Shown: positions 45,049 to 53,674 of the stretch, piece after piece | Position numbering within the stretch: position 1 is the stretch's first letter | Layout of the letters: every line of letters begins with the position of its first letter | Source of the DNA: Rhizobium sp. BK313 | GTDB lineage: Bacteria; Pseudomonadota; Alphaproteobacteria; Rhizobiales; Rhizobiaceae | Reading direction: 5' to 3' | Assembly: GCF_014193655.1 (NCBI RefSeq) | Contig: NZ_JACHZQ010000009.1 | Span: 248,001 to 312,000, forward strand | Length of the DNA: 64,000 bases | Notes under the pieces: generated by a model | What the model was told of the DNA's origin: nothing | The model's database searches: none | The model's input: the letters and a program-made list of their open reading frames with translations, nothing else | Translations under genes and position numbers: made by a program

Positions 45049-46119
45049 CTATCGAGGGATAATCGTGACGAGTAACGCCTCATGGTCTGACGACGGCTGT
45101 CCGTCCGGCCTTACAGCCTCGACGATCCGCGGGTCGGAAGGCTCGAGACCGCGTGTAAAGAACCAGTCGAGTTTTGCACGCGGTCGGAGACTGCCTTCAG
45201 CGAACCGCTGCGTCGGTACCTCGGGAATATTGCAGCTCTGCCATTCATAGCCGAACCGGTGTGCCGATCCGAAAAGAGGTTCGTATCGGTCTGGAAATGT
45301 TAGTCTGTCCGGCTCGTTTGTCAGCTGTGCCAGCCATGCTGCCGGATTATCCCGCCGTTTCGTAAATGGCGCCGTCGACGTGTTGAAGTCGCCGCCGAGA
45401 ATGACGGGCTCACCAGGAGCGATGGTCTCGATCATTCGAAGCATGCGCTCCATCTCGTCACCGCGAATATCAGGATCGCAGTGGCTCTCAAGGTGCACAC
45501 TGACCATCGTCACCTGCTGACCAGATACGGCAATTTTAGCGCCCAGCGCAATCGTTCCGCCGACCCGTCGCTCGCCATGTGTCCCATCGAACCAGTCGCC
45601 GCGCGCGTCGAGTCTTATCAGAAACGGGTTTGCCATTTCCGCGGGCGACAGCACCGCCGCACCGTGAAAACCTTCGGCATTGTCTTCGCCGGCATGGATG
45701 ACCTGCTCGTTGCGGTCGCCCAAACCGAGTTCGACGAATTCCACTGCGTAGAGATATGCCGCGCCAAGGCGACCAGCAAGCTCGGCGATCCCGTCACGAT
45801 TCTGCGTTCTGGCCATACCACGATCGACTTCGCAGAGAAGGGTTACATCGGCATTGAGCCCCTGAAGCGTCGCGGTTATGGCATCGATATGGCGCAATCG
45901 TTCGACATTCCAGAATGCTATGCGGGCAGGCCCTTCGATATGGCGCGACCGTTGCGTCCCGCCAACTTCGATTTCACGCAGCACCGCCAGCCGATCGAAG
46001 TGGCCACGATGATTTTCCGCCTCCGACGGGCCAGCAAGGATCGTCTGGCGTTCTGCCAGCGCAACAGGGGTCAAACGCGACACCGCCTGAAGAAGTACGT
46101 CATCATTCCACTGTCTCAT
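45049..46119 (-). CDS. Endonuclease/exonuclease/phosphatase (EEP) family protein
   Basis: A 356-residue EEP-fold hydrolase. Catalytic pieces are in order: FWNVERL (Asn), TLLCEVDRG (metal Glu), HLESHCDP, GGDFNTS (Asp/Asn) and SSDHEALL (Asp/His). The first 70 residues precede the core and match nothing known. The ATG overlaps the ATPase stop (ATGA), so it is the last gene of the ABC operon. In this setting it probably acts on the imported phosphodiester or phosphate ester rather than on DNA; that is inference. Confidence 0.85.
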   Translation of the reverse strand: MRQWNDDVLLQAVSRLTPVALAERQTILAGPSEAENHRGHFDRLAVLREIEVGGTQRSRHIEGPARIAFWNVERLRHIDAITATLQGLNADVTLLCEVDRGMARTQNRDGIAELAGRLGAAYLYAVEFVELGLGDRNEQVIHAGEDNAEGFHGAAVLSPAEMANPFLIRLDARGDWFDGTHGERRVGGTIALGAKIAVSGQQVTMVSVHLESHCDPDIRGDEMERMLRMIETIAPGEPVILGGDFNTSTAPFTKRRDNPAAWLAQLTNEPDRLTFPDRYEPLFGSAHRFGYEWQSCNIPEVPTQRFAEGSLRPRAKLDWFFTRGLEPSDPRIVEAVRPDGQPSSDHEALLVTIIPR

Positions 46120-47225
46120 GCTGTTACGTCTCGCTGTATAATTTTATCAGGAGTTTGTGTTTCCACCTGCGCCGCGAATGTCGTCTCAACGGGGGATCGC
46201 CCATCGCGATAAACGAGCAAGCGATTGACCCTGAGGCCGACACGGTCGTCCTTCGCGATCGTCTGCCGGCGGCTGATCTGGGTTTTAATGGCCACGCCGT
46301 CCTCCATCATCACCGTAGCTATCCGTGTGGAGCCGAGATCGGCGACATGATCGACGACGCCGGGGCTTGTTCCGTATTCAGACGGAGCCGTCAGCTCGCA
46401 ATCCTCCGGTCGCAGCGCGAAGGTCCATTCGTTGGCGGAATACTGCCGCGAAAATGGGATCTTGAACGCCCCGGCAGTCATTTGACCGTCTTCGAGACGT
46501 GCCGGAAGAATGGTCATTGTGCCGATGAAGCCTGCGGCAAAAACCGTGGCCGGCCGCTCGTAGATCATTCCAGGCGCAGCGACCTGCTCAACCGCGCCGC
46601 GATTCATCACGACAATGCGGTCGGCGAGCGACATGGCCTCTTCCTGATCGTGGGTCACGAATATGGTCGTCAGGCCGAGCCGCCGTTGAATGGCCTTGAG
46701 TTCATCGCGCAAGCGAATGCGCAAATGAGCGTCCAGGCTCGAAAACGGTTCATCGAGAAGCAATATTTTGGGCTCGAGAACCAAAGACCGCGCCAAAGCT
46801 ACCCGCTGTTGCTGACCGCCCGACAGCTGAGCCGGATAACGCTTTTCGAGGCCGCTCAATCCGACAAGCATAAGCGCCGAGGTTACCCTCTCCGCGACGA
46901 CGCTACGCGGTAAACGCCGCAGTTTGAGGCCGAAGGCGATATTGCCGCCGACGGTCATATGGCTCCACAGTGCATGGCTCTGAAATACCATGCTAGTTGC
47001 GCGGCGATTGGGTGGCACATCCAGCATCGAAGCGCCTGCAATTAGGATGTCCCCCTCATCCGGCGTTTCAAAACCCGCGATCATCCGCAACGCCGTCGAT
47101 TTGCCGCAACCCGATGGACCAAGCAGACAGATGAATTCGCCGTCGGCGACATCGAGATCAAGTCGATTGACGGCATACGCCTCTCCGAACTTTCGCGTCA
47201 CATTTTGAAGCGTCAAAGTGGTCAT
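46116..47225 (-). CDS. ABC transporter ATP-binding protein (PotA/FbpC type)
   Basis: A 369-residue ATPase with Walker A GPSGCGKST, signature LSGGQQQR, Walker B ILLLDEPFSSLD and switch His in VTHDQEEA. A C-terminal TOBE/OB-type regulatory domain is present (FALRPEDCEL). The class is that of iron, polyamine, sulfate and phosphonate-type importers. It follows the second permease by 8 bases and is coupled to the EEP gene. Confidence 0.92.
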   Translation of the reverse strand: MTTLTLQNVTRKFGEAYAVNRLDLDVADGEFICLLGPSGCGKSTALRMIAGFETPDEGDILIAGASMLDVPPNRRATSMVFQSHALWSHMTVGGNIAFGLKLRRLPRSVVAERVTSALMLVGLSGLEKRYPAQLSGGQQQRVALARSLVLEPKILLLDEPFSSLDAHLRIRLRDELKAIQRRLGLTTIFVTHDQEEAMSLADRIVVMNRGAVEQVAAPGMIYERPATVFAAGFIGTMTILPARLEDGQMTAGAFKIPFSRQYSANEWTFALRPEDCELTAPSEYGTSPGVVDHVADLGSTRIATVMMEDGVAIKTQISRRQTIAKDDRVGLRVNRLLVYRDGRSPVETTFAAQVETQTPDKIIQRDVTA

Positions 47226-47233
47226 CGTTACAA

Positions 47234-48058
47234 TCAGGCTCCGAACCCGGCCGCGAAGCTGCGGCTTTCAAACAGACGGCGCGCAAAGAGCAGCAGCACC
47301 AATGACGGCACCCACAACATCACCGAAAGAACCGCACCATATTGGACGATGATCTGGCCGGTGATGAGGGAAAGCATGATAATCGGCAGGGTCCGTACGT
47401 CAGGCACACCCACCAGCAACGCTCCGTCGACATCATAGAAAGTATTGACGAATGTAAGCAGCAATGCAGCGCCTATTGCCGGCGCCGCCTGCGGTAGAGT
47501 GATGCGCAAAAGCACGGTGAGATGCGAGGCACCGACATCCCTGGCCGCCTCTTCCATTCGAGGATCGACGCCGCGAAACGCGGCAGCGGGAATCCAGATC
47601 ATGAAGAGAAGCGTAAAGACCAGCTGAACCAAAACGACGGCCGTATATGTTCCGATCAATCCGGACGACAGAAAGAACACCGCTATCGATACGTAGAGCG
47701 GAAATCGCGGAAAGGCATTGACCGCGATGAAAGACAATAGCAGCCAACGCTTTCCCGGAAATTCAAGTCGAGCGAAGGCATAGGCCGCCGGCAGACAGAC
47801 GACGGCCGAAAGCAGTGTGACGATGGCCGAGATGGTCAGTGAGACCGGGAGCGCTTGTCGGACGTCCGCCCGCGCGAGAACGAGACCCCAATATTTGAAG
47901 CCCCATTCCGCGGGCAAGAATGCGGGCGGCCGCCACACGTCAGCGAAGGCCCAGACCATCACGCAGACAAGCGGCCCAAGCACGAAGATAATCAAGGCGG
48001 CGAGCAGAAGCGCGCCCGCGGCTTGATCGGAAATACCTCCTCGGCGACGGGTCATCAT
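47234..48058 (-). CDS. ABC transporter permease (second)
   Basis: A 274-residue inner-membrane protein with about six hydrophobic segments and the EAA motif EEAARDVGASHLTVLLRITLP. ATG at 48056-48058 overlaps the first permease stop (ATGATGA). Pairs with the first permease to form the channel. Confidence 0.9.
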   Translation of the reverse strand: MMTRRRGGISDQAAGALLLAALIIFVLGPLVCVMVWAFADVWRPPAFLPAEWGFKYWGLVLARADVRQALPVSLTISAIVTLLSAVVCLPAAYAFARLEFPGKRWLLLSFIAVNAFPRFPLYVSIAVFFLSSGLIGTYTAVVLVQLVFTLLFMIWIPAAAFRGVDPRMEEAARDVGASHLTVLLRITLPQAAPAIGAALLLTFVNTFYDVDGALLVGVPDVRTLPIIMLSLITGQIIVQYGAVLSVMLWVPSLVLLLFARRLFESRSFAAGFGA

Positions 48059-48954
48059 CCGGCCTTTCCATTGCGCGCGGTATCGCGAAAGACGCACGCC
48101 GTGTAGATGACGCCGACCAGCAGGCATACCAGAAAAGTAACGGCTGCCTGCGTCTCCGCGACGCCGCTATCATGCCGCTCGGAGAATGTGTTCTGCATAA
48201 AAATTGACATCATTTGCGGCGCGGCCGGGCCCAAAATGTAGGGCACGGTGAAAGATCCGAAAATTCCGAGGAAGTTCAACGATGCCGCGACGACGATGGA
48301 ACGCGTCAGCTGCGGGAGTATGATCTGCGACAGGATACGAAACCATCCGGCCCCGACGTCGCGCGCTGCTTCGATCGAACTGTTCGAGATCTGCGCCAGG
48401 CCGGCAGTCAGCAGCATGATCGTCAGCGGGATATTTTCCCATACCAGTCCGATGATGGCGCCGCTCGGATGCAGGTAAGGCGTCTGATATCCGCTAATGC
48501 CGAGAACATGCAGTGTCGTTGCAACCAGACCAGTCGGGCCGATGAAGCGGATCAGGGCAAAGGAAATGACGATCCCGGGCACAAAAAGGGGAAAGAGCGC
48601 TATGATCTGGATTGCCCCGACGAAGCGGCTTTGCGAGAAGCGCAGATAAAGCGCGAGCGTCAGACCGATCGTGAGCAATATGGCCAGGGTTACCACCGTC
48701 ACCTGGATCGTGAACAGCAGGTTGGACACGCTTCGGGTGTCTGCAAAGAACGTCTGGTAACTCTTGAGCGATGGCAGCGCAGCCCCGTCGGGAAAAATCG
48801 TTCCCAAGAGCGATCGACAAGCCGGAAGTAGGATCAGAAGGATCATCAGCCCGAAAGCCGGCGCCACGAGCGCCAGGCCCAAGGCACCGCCATTCTGTCG
48901 CGCAGCTCGCCTGCGCCCTGCGGGGGCGCTGATCTCGCCTATGCTCGCAACCAT
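48055..48954 (-). CDS. ABC transporter permease (first)
   Basis: A 299-residue permease with an N-terminal membrane segment and EAA motif IEAARDVGAGWFRILSQIILP. ATG at 48952-48954 shares one base with the binding-protein stop (TGATG). The longer open frame over the binding-protein end was rejected. Confidence 0.9.
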   Translation of the reverse strand: MVASIGEISAPAGRRRAARQNGGALGLALVAPAFGLMILLILLPACRSLLGTIFPDGAALPSLKSYQTFFADTRSVSNLLFTIQVTVVTLAILLTIGLTLALYLRFSQSRFVGAIQIIALFPLFVPGIVISFALIRFIGPTGLVATTLHVLGISGYQTPYLHPSGAIIGLVWENIPLTIMLLTAGLAQISNSSIEAARDVGAGWFRILSQIILPQLTRSIVVAASLNFLGIFGSFTVPYILGPAAPQMMSIFMQNTFSERHDSGVAETQAAVTFLVCLLVGVIYTACVFRDTARNGKAG

Positions 48955-50114
48955 CAGCCGCGAACAGTATGCGTGGCGACGTTGGAGTACCAGCCGTCGT
49001 TCAACGCCGCGCTCCACTGGCCACCGGGGAAGGAGGGCATCTTGGTGGAGACGACATCCTTGTATTTGGCTGCCAGGTCGGGCGAAAGGTTGGACCACTC
49101 AATGCTCGGGAAGGCGCCAAAGTCCTTGAGCATCTGCTCCTGGACGGGTGGCGTCAGCATGAAGTTGGCGAGCTTGAAGGCGGCATCCTTATGCGCTGCC
49201 TGAGAGGGGATCGACGAGAAGGCATATCCGCCGCAGAAGGGAAGGTCCTGAAGCTGGGCGAGCTTGGTCGTGTCGGGAAGCGCGCCCTGCGAGATCCCCT
49301 GCAACGACTGATCGGACCAGGCGGTGATCATCGATACCGCGCCACCGGCAAATAGCTGAAGCGTGGGGTTGTTACCCGCCGGATAGGAGCCCTTGTCGTA
49401 GAGGTAGGGCTCGATATCTTTTAGAATGTCCCAGGCGCCGGCAAAACGTTTCTTGGCGACATCGGCGTCAAAATTATCCGCCTTGAACAGCGAGAAATCG
49501 CGGTTGTTCACTTCATGAATGGCGCGCGTCACCATATAGGCGCCCGATCCACCCTTATCGGGCCGGCAATAGATGAATTGGCCCGGATGCCCCTTGATCC
49601 AGGCGATCAGATCAGCCCACGTCTTCGGCACGTCCTGCGGCGAGACCACGGCGCTGTTATAGGCAAGCAAGACTTGGCTGGCGCGATAGGGAATATCCTG
49701 CGGAATTTCGATGCTTCCCGGATTGACCAGCGCAAGGTTCGGAATTTTCTTGGTGTCGACCGGTTCGAATGCGCCGGACTCTGCCGCGCCCGGCACGCGG
49801 CGAGGATCGAATTCTTCGAAGTAATCAACCTTAGGATCGGTCTTTGCCTGCATCGCGGCAACAACACGCTGGCCGACCACATCATTCGAACCGTTTGCGC
49901 GGGTGATAACGACGTTCAGCGATAGTTCGGGATTGGCTTTTTCGAACATTGGCGCAAGCGTGTTTGTCCACCAGTCGGTCACATTGGTATCGCCATCGGT
50001 CATCACGTCGATGACAGTTCTGTCCGCAGCGTGGACCCCCGAGACGAAAAACGGAAGTGTTGCCGACGCAGCGGCGGATTGCAGAAAGATTCGACGTGAG
50101 ATTTCGGTCGTCAT
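48954..50114 (-). CDS. ABC transporter substrate-binding protein (family 1, Tat-exported)
   Basis: A 386-residue periplasmic binding protein. The N-terminus SRRIFLQSAAASATLPFF is a twin-arginine-type signal. The rest has the two-lobe pattern of iron/polyamine/phosphonate-type binding proteins, with an aromatic-rich region (YFEEFDPRR, AYNSAVVSPQDVPKTW). First gene of the five-gene operon. The ligand is not known; the EEP gene in the operon and the nearby GDPD suggest a phosphodiester or phosphorylated compound. Confidence 0.88.
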   Translation of the reverse strand: MTTEISRRIFLQSAAASATLPFFVSGVHAADRTVIDVMTDGDTNVTDWWTNTLAPMFEKANPELSLNVVITRANGSNDVVGQRVVAAMQAKTDPKVDYFEEFDPRRVPGAAESGAFEPVDTKKIPNLALVNPGSIEIPQDIPYRASQVLLAYNSAVVSPQDVPKTWADLIAWIKGHPGQFIYCRPDKGGSGAYMVTRAIHEVNNRDFSLFKADNFDADVAKKRFAGAWDILKDIEPYLYDKGSYPAGNNPTLQLFAGGAVSMITAWSDQSLQGISQGALPDTTKLAQLQDLPFCGGYAFSSIPSQAAHKDAAFKLANFMLTPPVQEQMLKDFGAFPSIEWSNLSPDLAAKYKDVVSTKMPSFPGGQWSAALNDGWYSNVATHTVRG

Positions 50115-50653
50115 GTCCTGGCTCCAGAATTGGCGCCACTGGGCAAGCGGCGCGTGTAGCCGAGCGCTATTGGCCTTCCTTGACGGTCCTGTGACATACG
50201 GATGATGCTTTTATGATAGAAAGCTTTATCACGATTTGTTGATACAAAACCTGCAATCCAGCCCGGACCAATTACAAATTTGTCAGTAATTGCCAAACGA
50301 TGTCGACTATCGACTTTTTCGGGCGGGAAAGCCGAAACGACTAGTAGATGTCGGCTTTAGTTGGCAGGCCGTTCTTGACCGGAACGAGACATAGCGGAGG
50401 CGAGTTTCCGGATAAGCTACTGGCGGGTATTGCCTGCGTTGGCAGCAGAGGCGATGATGGCGGCAATGAAGAAGGCTTCTCGACCGCGTATCATTCTGAG
50501 CACCTCGGGGCCGCAGGCGGCATCCAGACTTGCTCGCATATCGTACGGCGAAAAACACGGCGGTCCTTCTTCGACGGAGAGGCGTCCGGGGTCGAGGCCA
50601 TCATAGTGGAGTCTCGCACCGCAGCGCTTCGATGATCTGTGCTTTCGTCCCGG
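50115..50653. other. Intergenic stretch upstream of the ABC operon
   Basis: About 540 bases. The first 150 upstream of the binding-protein gene are AT-richer and probably hold the promoter. The remaining part has only short overlapping frames with no homology recognised. Confidence 0.45.
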
Positions 50654-51940
50654 CTAGTCACAGCAGACCTTCCGGACATAAGTATTTCCGAGCGTGACCA
50701 TCGCATCCTTGGCGATCAGGCCATGGGCCTTCAGGGCGTTGGAGAGGTCTTTCGCTTCCCGCTGACCGTAGATGTCATGCAGGGTCACCGCGATCCAGCC
50801 GTTTGCCGCTAGGTGCGCAGCCAACGGAATCGACGATTGCGTAACAAAGGCCTGTGCTTCAGCCAGCGTTCCGAAGCTCCTGACCTGGACAAACCGTCCA
50901 TCGCCAGGCGGTTCCTCGAACTGGTTCACCCGGACCCACGAATAATGCATGAATCCGATCGATGCGCCGGTTGAAACGCGATACCAGTTGCCGTCGGTTT
51001 CGAGCACCTGCACCGGGCTGCCGTTTAGCGCTTGTCCTGTCGTTTTCGAATCGGCGTAGGGGCCGGCCTTAATCGGGGCAGCCCCTTTCGGATGTCGCGC
51101 GATCCCGCTTCTTGCTTGTGGCACGTCGAGTGACGGTTCTTGCTTCGCCTCGACGCTAGCAGGCTGCTGCACGGAAGGTGACGGCGGAACCATTATTGCG
51201 TTGGCTCCCTGGATTGACGTGGTCGACGGCTGCATCTCCGGTTTAACGTAGCAACGAATCTGGAACACGGACGGCGTTATCTTGTCCGCAAGATCTGCGG
51301 TCGAAATCGGTTGCTGATCGGCAGCCTTGTCGCCAGACTGGTCGGCGATACTTTGGGATTGCATGAAGAGTTCGGCGACGGACGCCCGGATCGCGAAGTT
51401 CACATTCTGCGTCGTGATATCGTTCGCGTCGGCAAACTCCTTTGAAAGGGTCGCGCTCGTGATACCGAGAAGGAACCCGTCTCGATCGACAACGGGGCCG
51501 CCGGAGTTCCCCGGCTGGATCGGTGTCGAAATCTGAATGTAGCGGGTGTCGTTTCGAATGCCCGCGAGCGCGTTTACGTTTCCGGTCGTAACCTTCACCG
51601 TATTGGCGAGCAGCGTCGGCAACGGGAACCCGATCGCGACAATGTCCTCGCCCAGTCTTGTCGGTGCCTTGCGAAATGACAGAGTCTTCAGTGGCTCCGG
51701 TGCCGCGATCTTCACCAGGGCGAGATCGTTGATGGCGTCGATCCGGGGATCGGATGCGTCGCCCTTCCCTTTGATCTCGATACGCTGGCAGTCCTTGACG
51801 ACGTGTGCGTTAGTCAGAAGCCACCCATCCGCCGTCACGGCGAATCCAGTCCCGGACGAAGTCGGTTCGTCGGCCAGACAGTTGGATGCAATAGCGGTCG
51901 ACAGGCCGACGGCGAGAAGTACGCGAAACAGAGCAGACAT
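50654..51940 (-). CDS. Trypsin-like serine protease with SH3 and SPOR-like C-terminus
   Basis: A 428-residue exported protease. A signal peptide (cleavage near NCLADE) precedes a trypsin-like domain with the triad His46 (LLTNAHVV), Asp72 (AINDLALV) and Ser146 (PGNSGGPV). A Pro/Gln/Ser linker follows, then an SH3-like segment (about 300-345, NGSPVQVLETDGNWYRV) and a C-terminal SPOR-like repeat (FVQVRSFGTLAEAQAF). The latter two suggest binding to cell-wall glycan. ATG at 51940 was preferred over one six codons upstream. It may degrade or process envelope proteins. Confidence 0.87.
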   Translation of the reverse strand: MSALFRVLLAVGLSTAIASNCLADEPTSSGTGFAVTADGWLLTNAHVVKDCQRIEIKGKGDASDPRIDAINDLALVKIAAPEPLKTLSFRKAPTRLGEDIVAIGFPLPTLLANTVKVTTGNVNALAGIRNDTRYIQISTPIQPGNSGGPVVDRDGFLLGITSATLSKEFADANDITTQNVNFAIRASVAELFMQSQSIADQSGDKAADQQPISTADLADKITPSVFQIRCYVKPEMQPSTTSIQGANAIMVPPSPSVQQPASVEAKQEPSLDVPQARSGIARHPKGAAPIKAGPYADSKTTGQALNGSPVQVLETDGNWYRVSTGASIGFMHYSWVRVNQFEEPPGDGRFVQVRSFGTLAEAQAFVTQSSIPLAAHLAANGWIAVTLHDIYGQREAKDLSNALKAHGLIAKDAMVTLGNTYVRKVCCD

Positions 51941-52225
51941 TTGAAGTTCCCCAGGCAACCGGACACTAGAGCCTTTGCGGAGCTGCTTGCAACTTTATCT
52001 TGCAGAAAAGATTAACTTCCGACCTATGTTGTAGGCGGCTGCAGGCCCCTCGACGTCACGGGATAGCCGGAACATATCAAGACTTACAAAGCTGCACCCA
52101 CCGACCGTTTGCTCAACTTTAACTGTACCCTCTTTTGATTGCCTGATGGCAACCAATCTGATCTGGGTATCCTTCATCGCATTTGTCGTTCTGCGCTAGT
52201 CAGCCCGTTCCTGCCGCTATTCCTT

Positions 52226-52411
52226 ATGTGGAGATCGGCCCTTCTTTCGGCTCTTGCCTTCACATCATTCTGGTTGCTTCAAGGGCCTATTCATTGGTCC
52301 GATTAGGACGTCGGCTACGCCATTGGCGCGGCCTTTCTGATGGTGTTCATTTCAACCGTATTCGTTGCTTGGCGATCCGGCTTTGTGTCGCTGCTTATCA
52401 CGATCGGTTGA
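52226..52411 (+). pseudogene. Small membrane protein interrupted by an amber codon
   Basis: From ATG at 52226 the frame reads a hydrophobic N-terminus (MWRSALLSALAFTSFWLL), meets TAG at 52304-52306, and continues as a second hydrophobic segment (AIGAAFLMVFISTVFVAW) to a stop at 52409. The context HWSD-stop-DVGY suggests a former tryptophan codon. Together the two parts would form a 61-residue, two-helix membrane protein. No family recognised. Confidence 0.45.
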
Positions 52412-52452
52412 GAGCAGAGATCCTAATCTGCGAGAACACGCGCTGGATCGAC

Positions 52453-52587
52453 ATGGTCTTGCTTGCACTCATAGGTGCTGTGGGAGGTTTCGCGTTGACG
52501 ATCATCATAGCCTCGCTCCTCGGCGGCAGCTCAGGCGGGCGCATGTCAGAGGCAATGGCAGCAGCACGAAGCTTGGAAATATCGTAA
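52453..52587 (+). CDS. Very small putative membrane protein (44 residues)
   Basis: ATG at 52453 starts one hydrophobic helix (MVLLALIGAVGGFALTIIIA) followed by a Gly/Ser turn and a short polar tail. No good ribosome binding site is visible, so it could be a leftover of the same decayed locus as the interrupted protein just upstream. Low confidence. Confidence 0.3.
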   Translation: MVLLALIGAVGGFALTIIIASLLGGSSGGRMSEAMAAARSLEIS

Positions 52588-52975
52588 CAAGCCCGCCGCT
52601 GGTTGGACCCGCTACGAGATGTCGTTCTTCAACGACTCTATCCCGGGTCACATACGCCTAACAAGGCGCAGGGGGCCGCCTTCACCTCCTTTCACGTCAT
52701 AAGCTGCCAGTCTGTTCACGGTCCGAAGGCGGACGTCCTCACGTCGGATTGCTAACGGTAGCTATGCGCCCCCGTATCGGTCATAGGGCGCTCGGTGGCG
52801 TCTTCCCGAAAGCAGACGCCGATCAAGCCAAACTCCGACGGCATCAGTGCGCCGACAGCGGACGAACCACGAAGTGACTAGGCGCGCCGAAACGATACAT
52901 TCGGGGAAATTGGGTGACTTGGTTTGCCTGCCGATATTATGGTGCGTTAGCGAACCGATGGATAAAGGGGTCTTC

Positions 52976-53467
52976 ATGTCTCCGCTGATCAAGACCAACG
53001 TACGCGACGACGCCTTTTCGGTGCGGCGCGCTGTCTTTATGGACGAGCAGGGCTATGAGAGTGAGTTCGACGTCATCGACGACAACCCCTCCTGCTTGCA
53101 CGTGACGCTTTATATCGATGGCGAGCTGGCGGGGTGCTCACGCTTGTTCCCCGAATCGCTGGAGCGCGCACTTTCGCCACAGAGCCCGCAGTCGCCCACA
53201 TGCGCGCTCGACGAGGGCGTGGCGGCAGGAGAGACGTACCTGCTGGGCCGTGTCGCCGTAATGCCGGCGTTTCGCCGCCGAGGTTTGGCGGGTGTGATCA
53301 TCGCCGCGAGCGACGAAGCCGCGCGCGAGGCCGGCGCTAAGCTGGTGAAGCTGCATGCCCAGGAATACGCGCACGATCTGTATGCCAAGCAGGGCTATAC
53401 ACAGATCAGCGATGTCGATTGCGAGGACGAGGGCCAGCCGCACCTTTGGATGGCCAAGCGACTCTGA
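52976..53467 (+). CDS. GNAT-family N-acetyltransferase
   Basis: A 163-residue acetyltransferase of the ElaA/YjcF-like GNAT group. The acetyl-CoA loop reads VAVMPAFRRRGLAGVII (Q/RxxGxG-type motif) and is followed by KLHAQEYAHDLYAKQGY. ATG at 52976 follows AAAGGGG; the frame extends upstream without a better signal. The acceptor substrate is unknown. Confidence 0.85.
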   Translation: MSPLIKTNVRDDAFSVRRAVFMDEQGYESEFDVIDDNPSCLHVTLYIDGELAGCSRLFPESLERALSPQSPQSPTCALDEGVAAGETYLLGRVAVMPAFRRRGLAGVIIAASDEAAREAGAKLVKLHAQEYAHDLYAKQGYTQISDVDCEDEGQPHLWMAKRL

Positions 53468-53674
53468 TCGCGGGACAGTTCCCCCAGCAGCAGAGCAGAC
53501 ATTACGTGTCCCCCACCCCTCCGTGGTCGCCGGAGGGCAACTTCAACAGAGGCAAGCCGGCGCGCAGGTGCCGCTTTGGGGCCTGAAGCTGCCAGGCAAC
53601 GTCTGCTACTTGGGTCACGAGCGCCAAGACCGCATCTCTGAAGCACTAACAGCCGCAGCGTGCGACCCCTGATG

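Larger units (their letters stand above)
51941..52975. other. Gene-poor stretch with decayed coding sequence
   Basis: Holds the interrupted membrane protein at 52226-52411 and a very small membrane ORF at 52453-52587 (listed separately). The remaining parts (51941-52225 and 52588-52975) show no recognisable gene apart from the promoter side of the acetyltransferase. Confidence 0.45.

Noticed and set aside
51995..52177. 60-codon minus-strand frame
   Set aside because: No ribosome binding site and no homology; could be chance, so not called as a gene.
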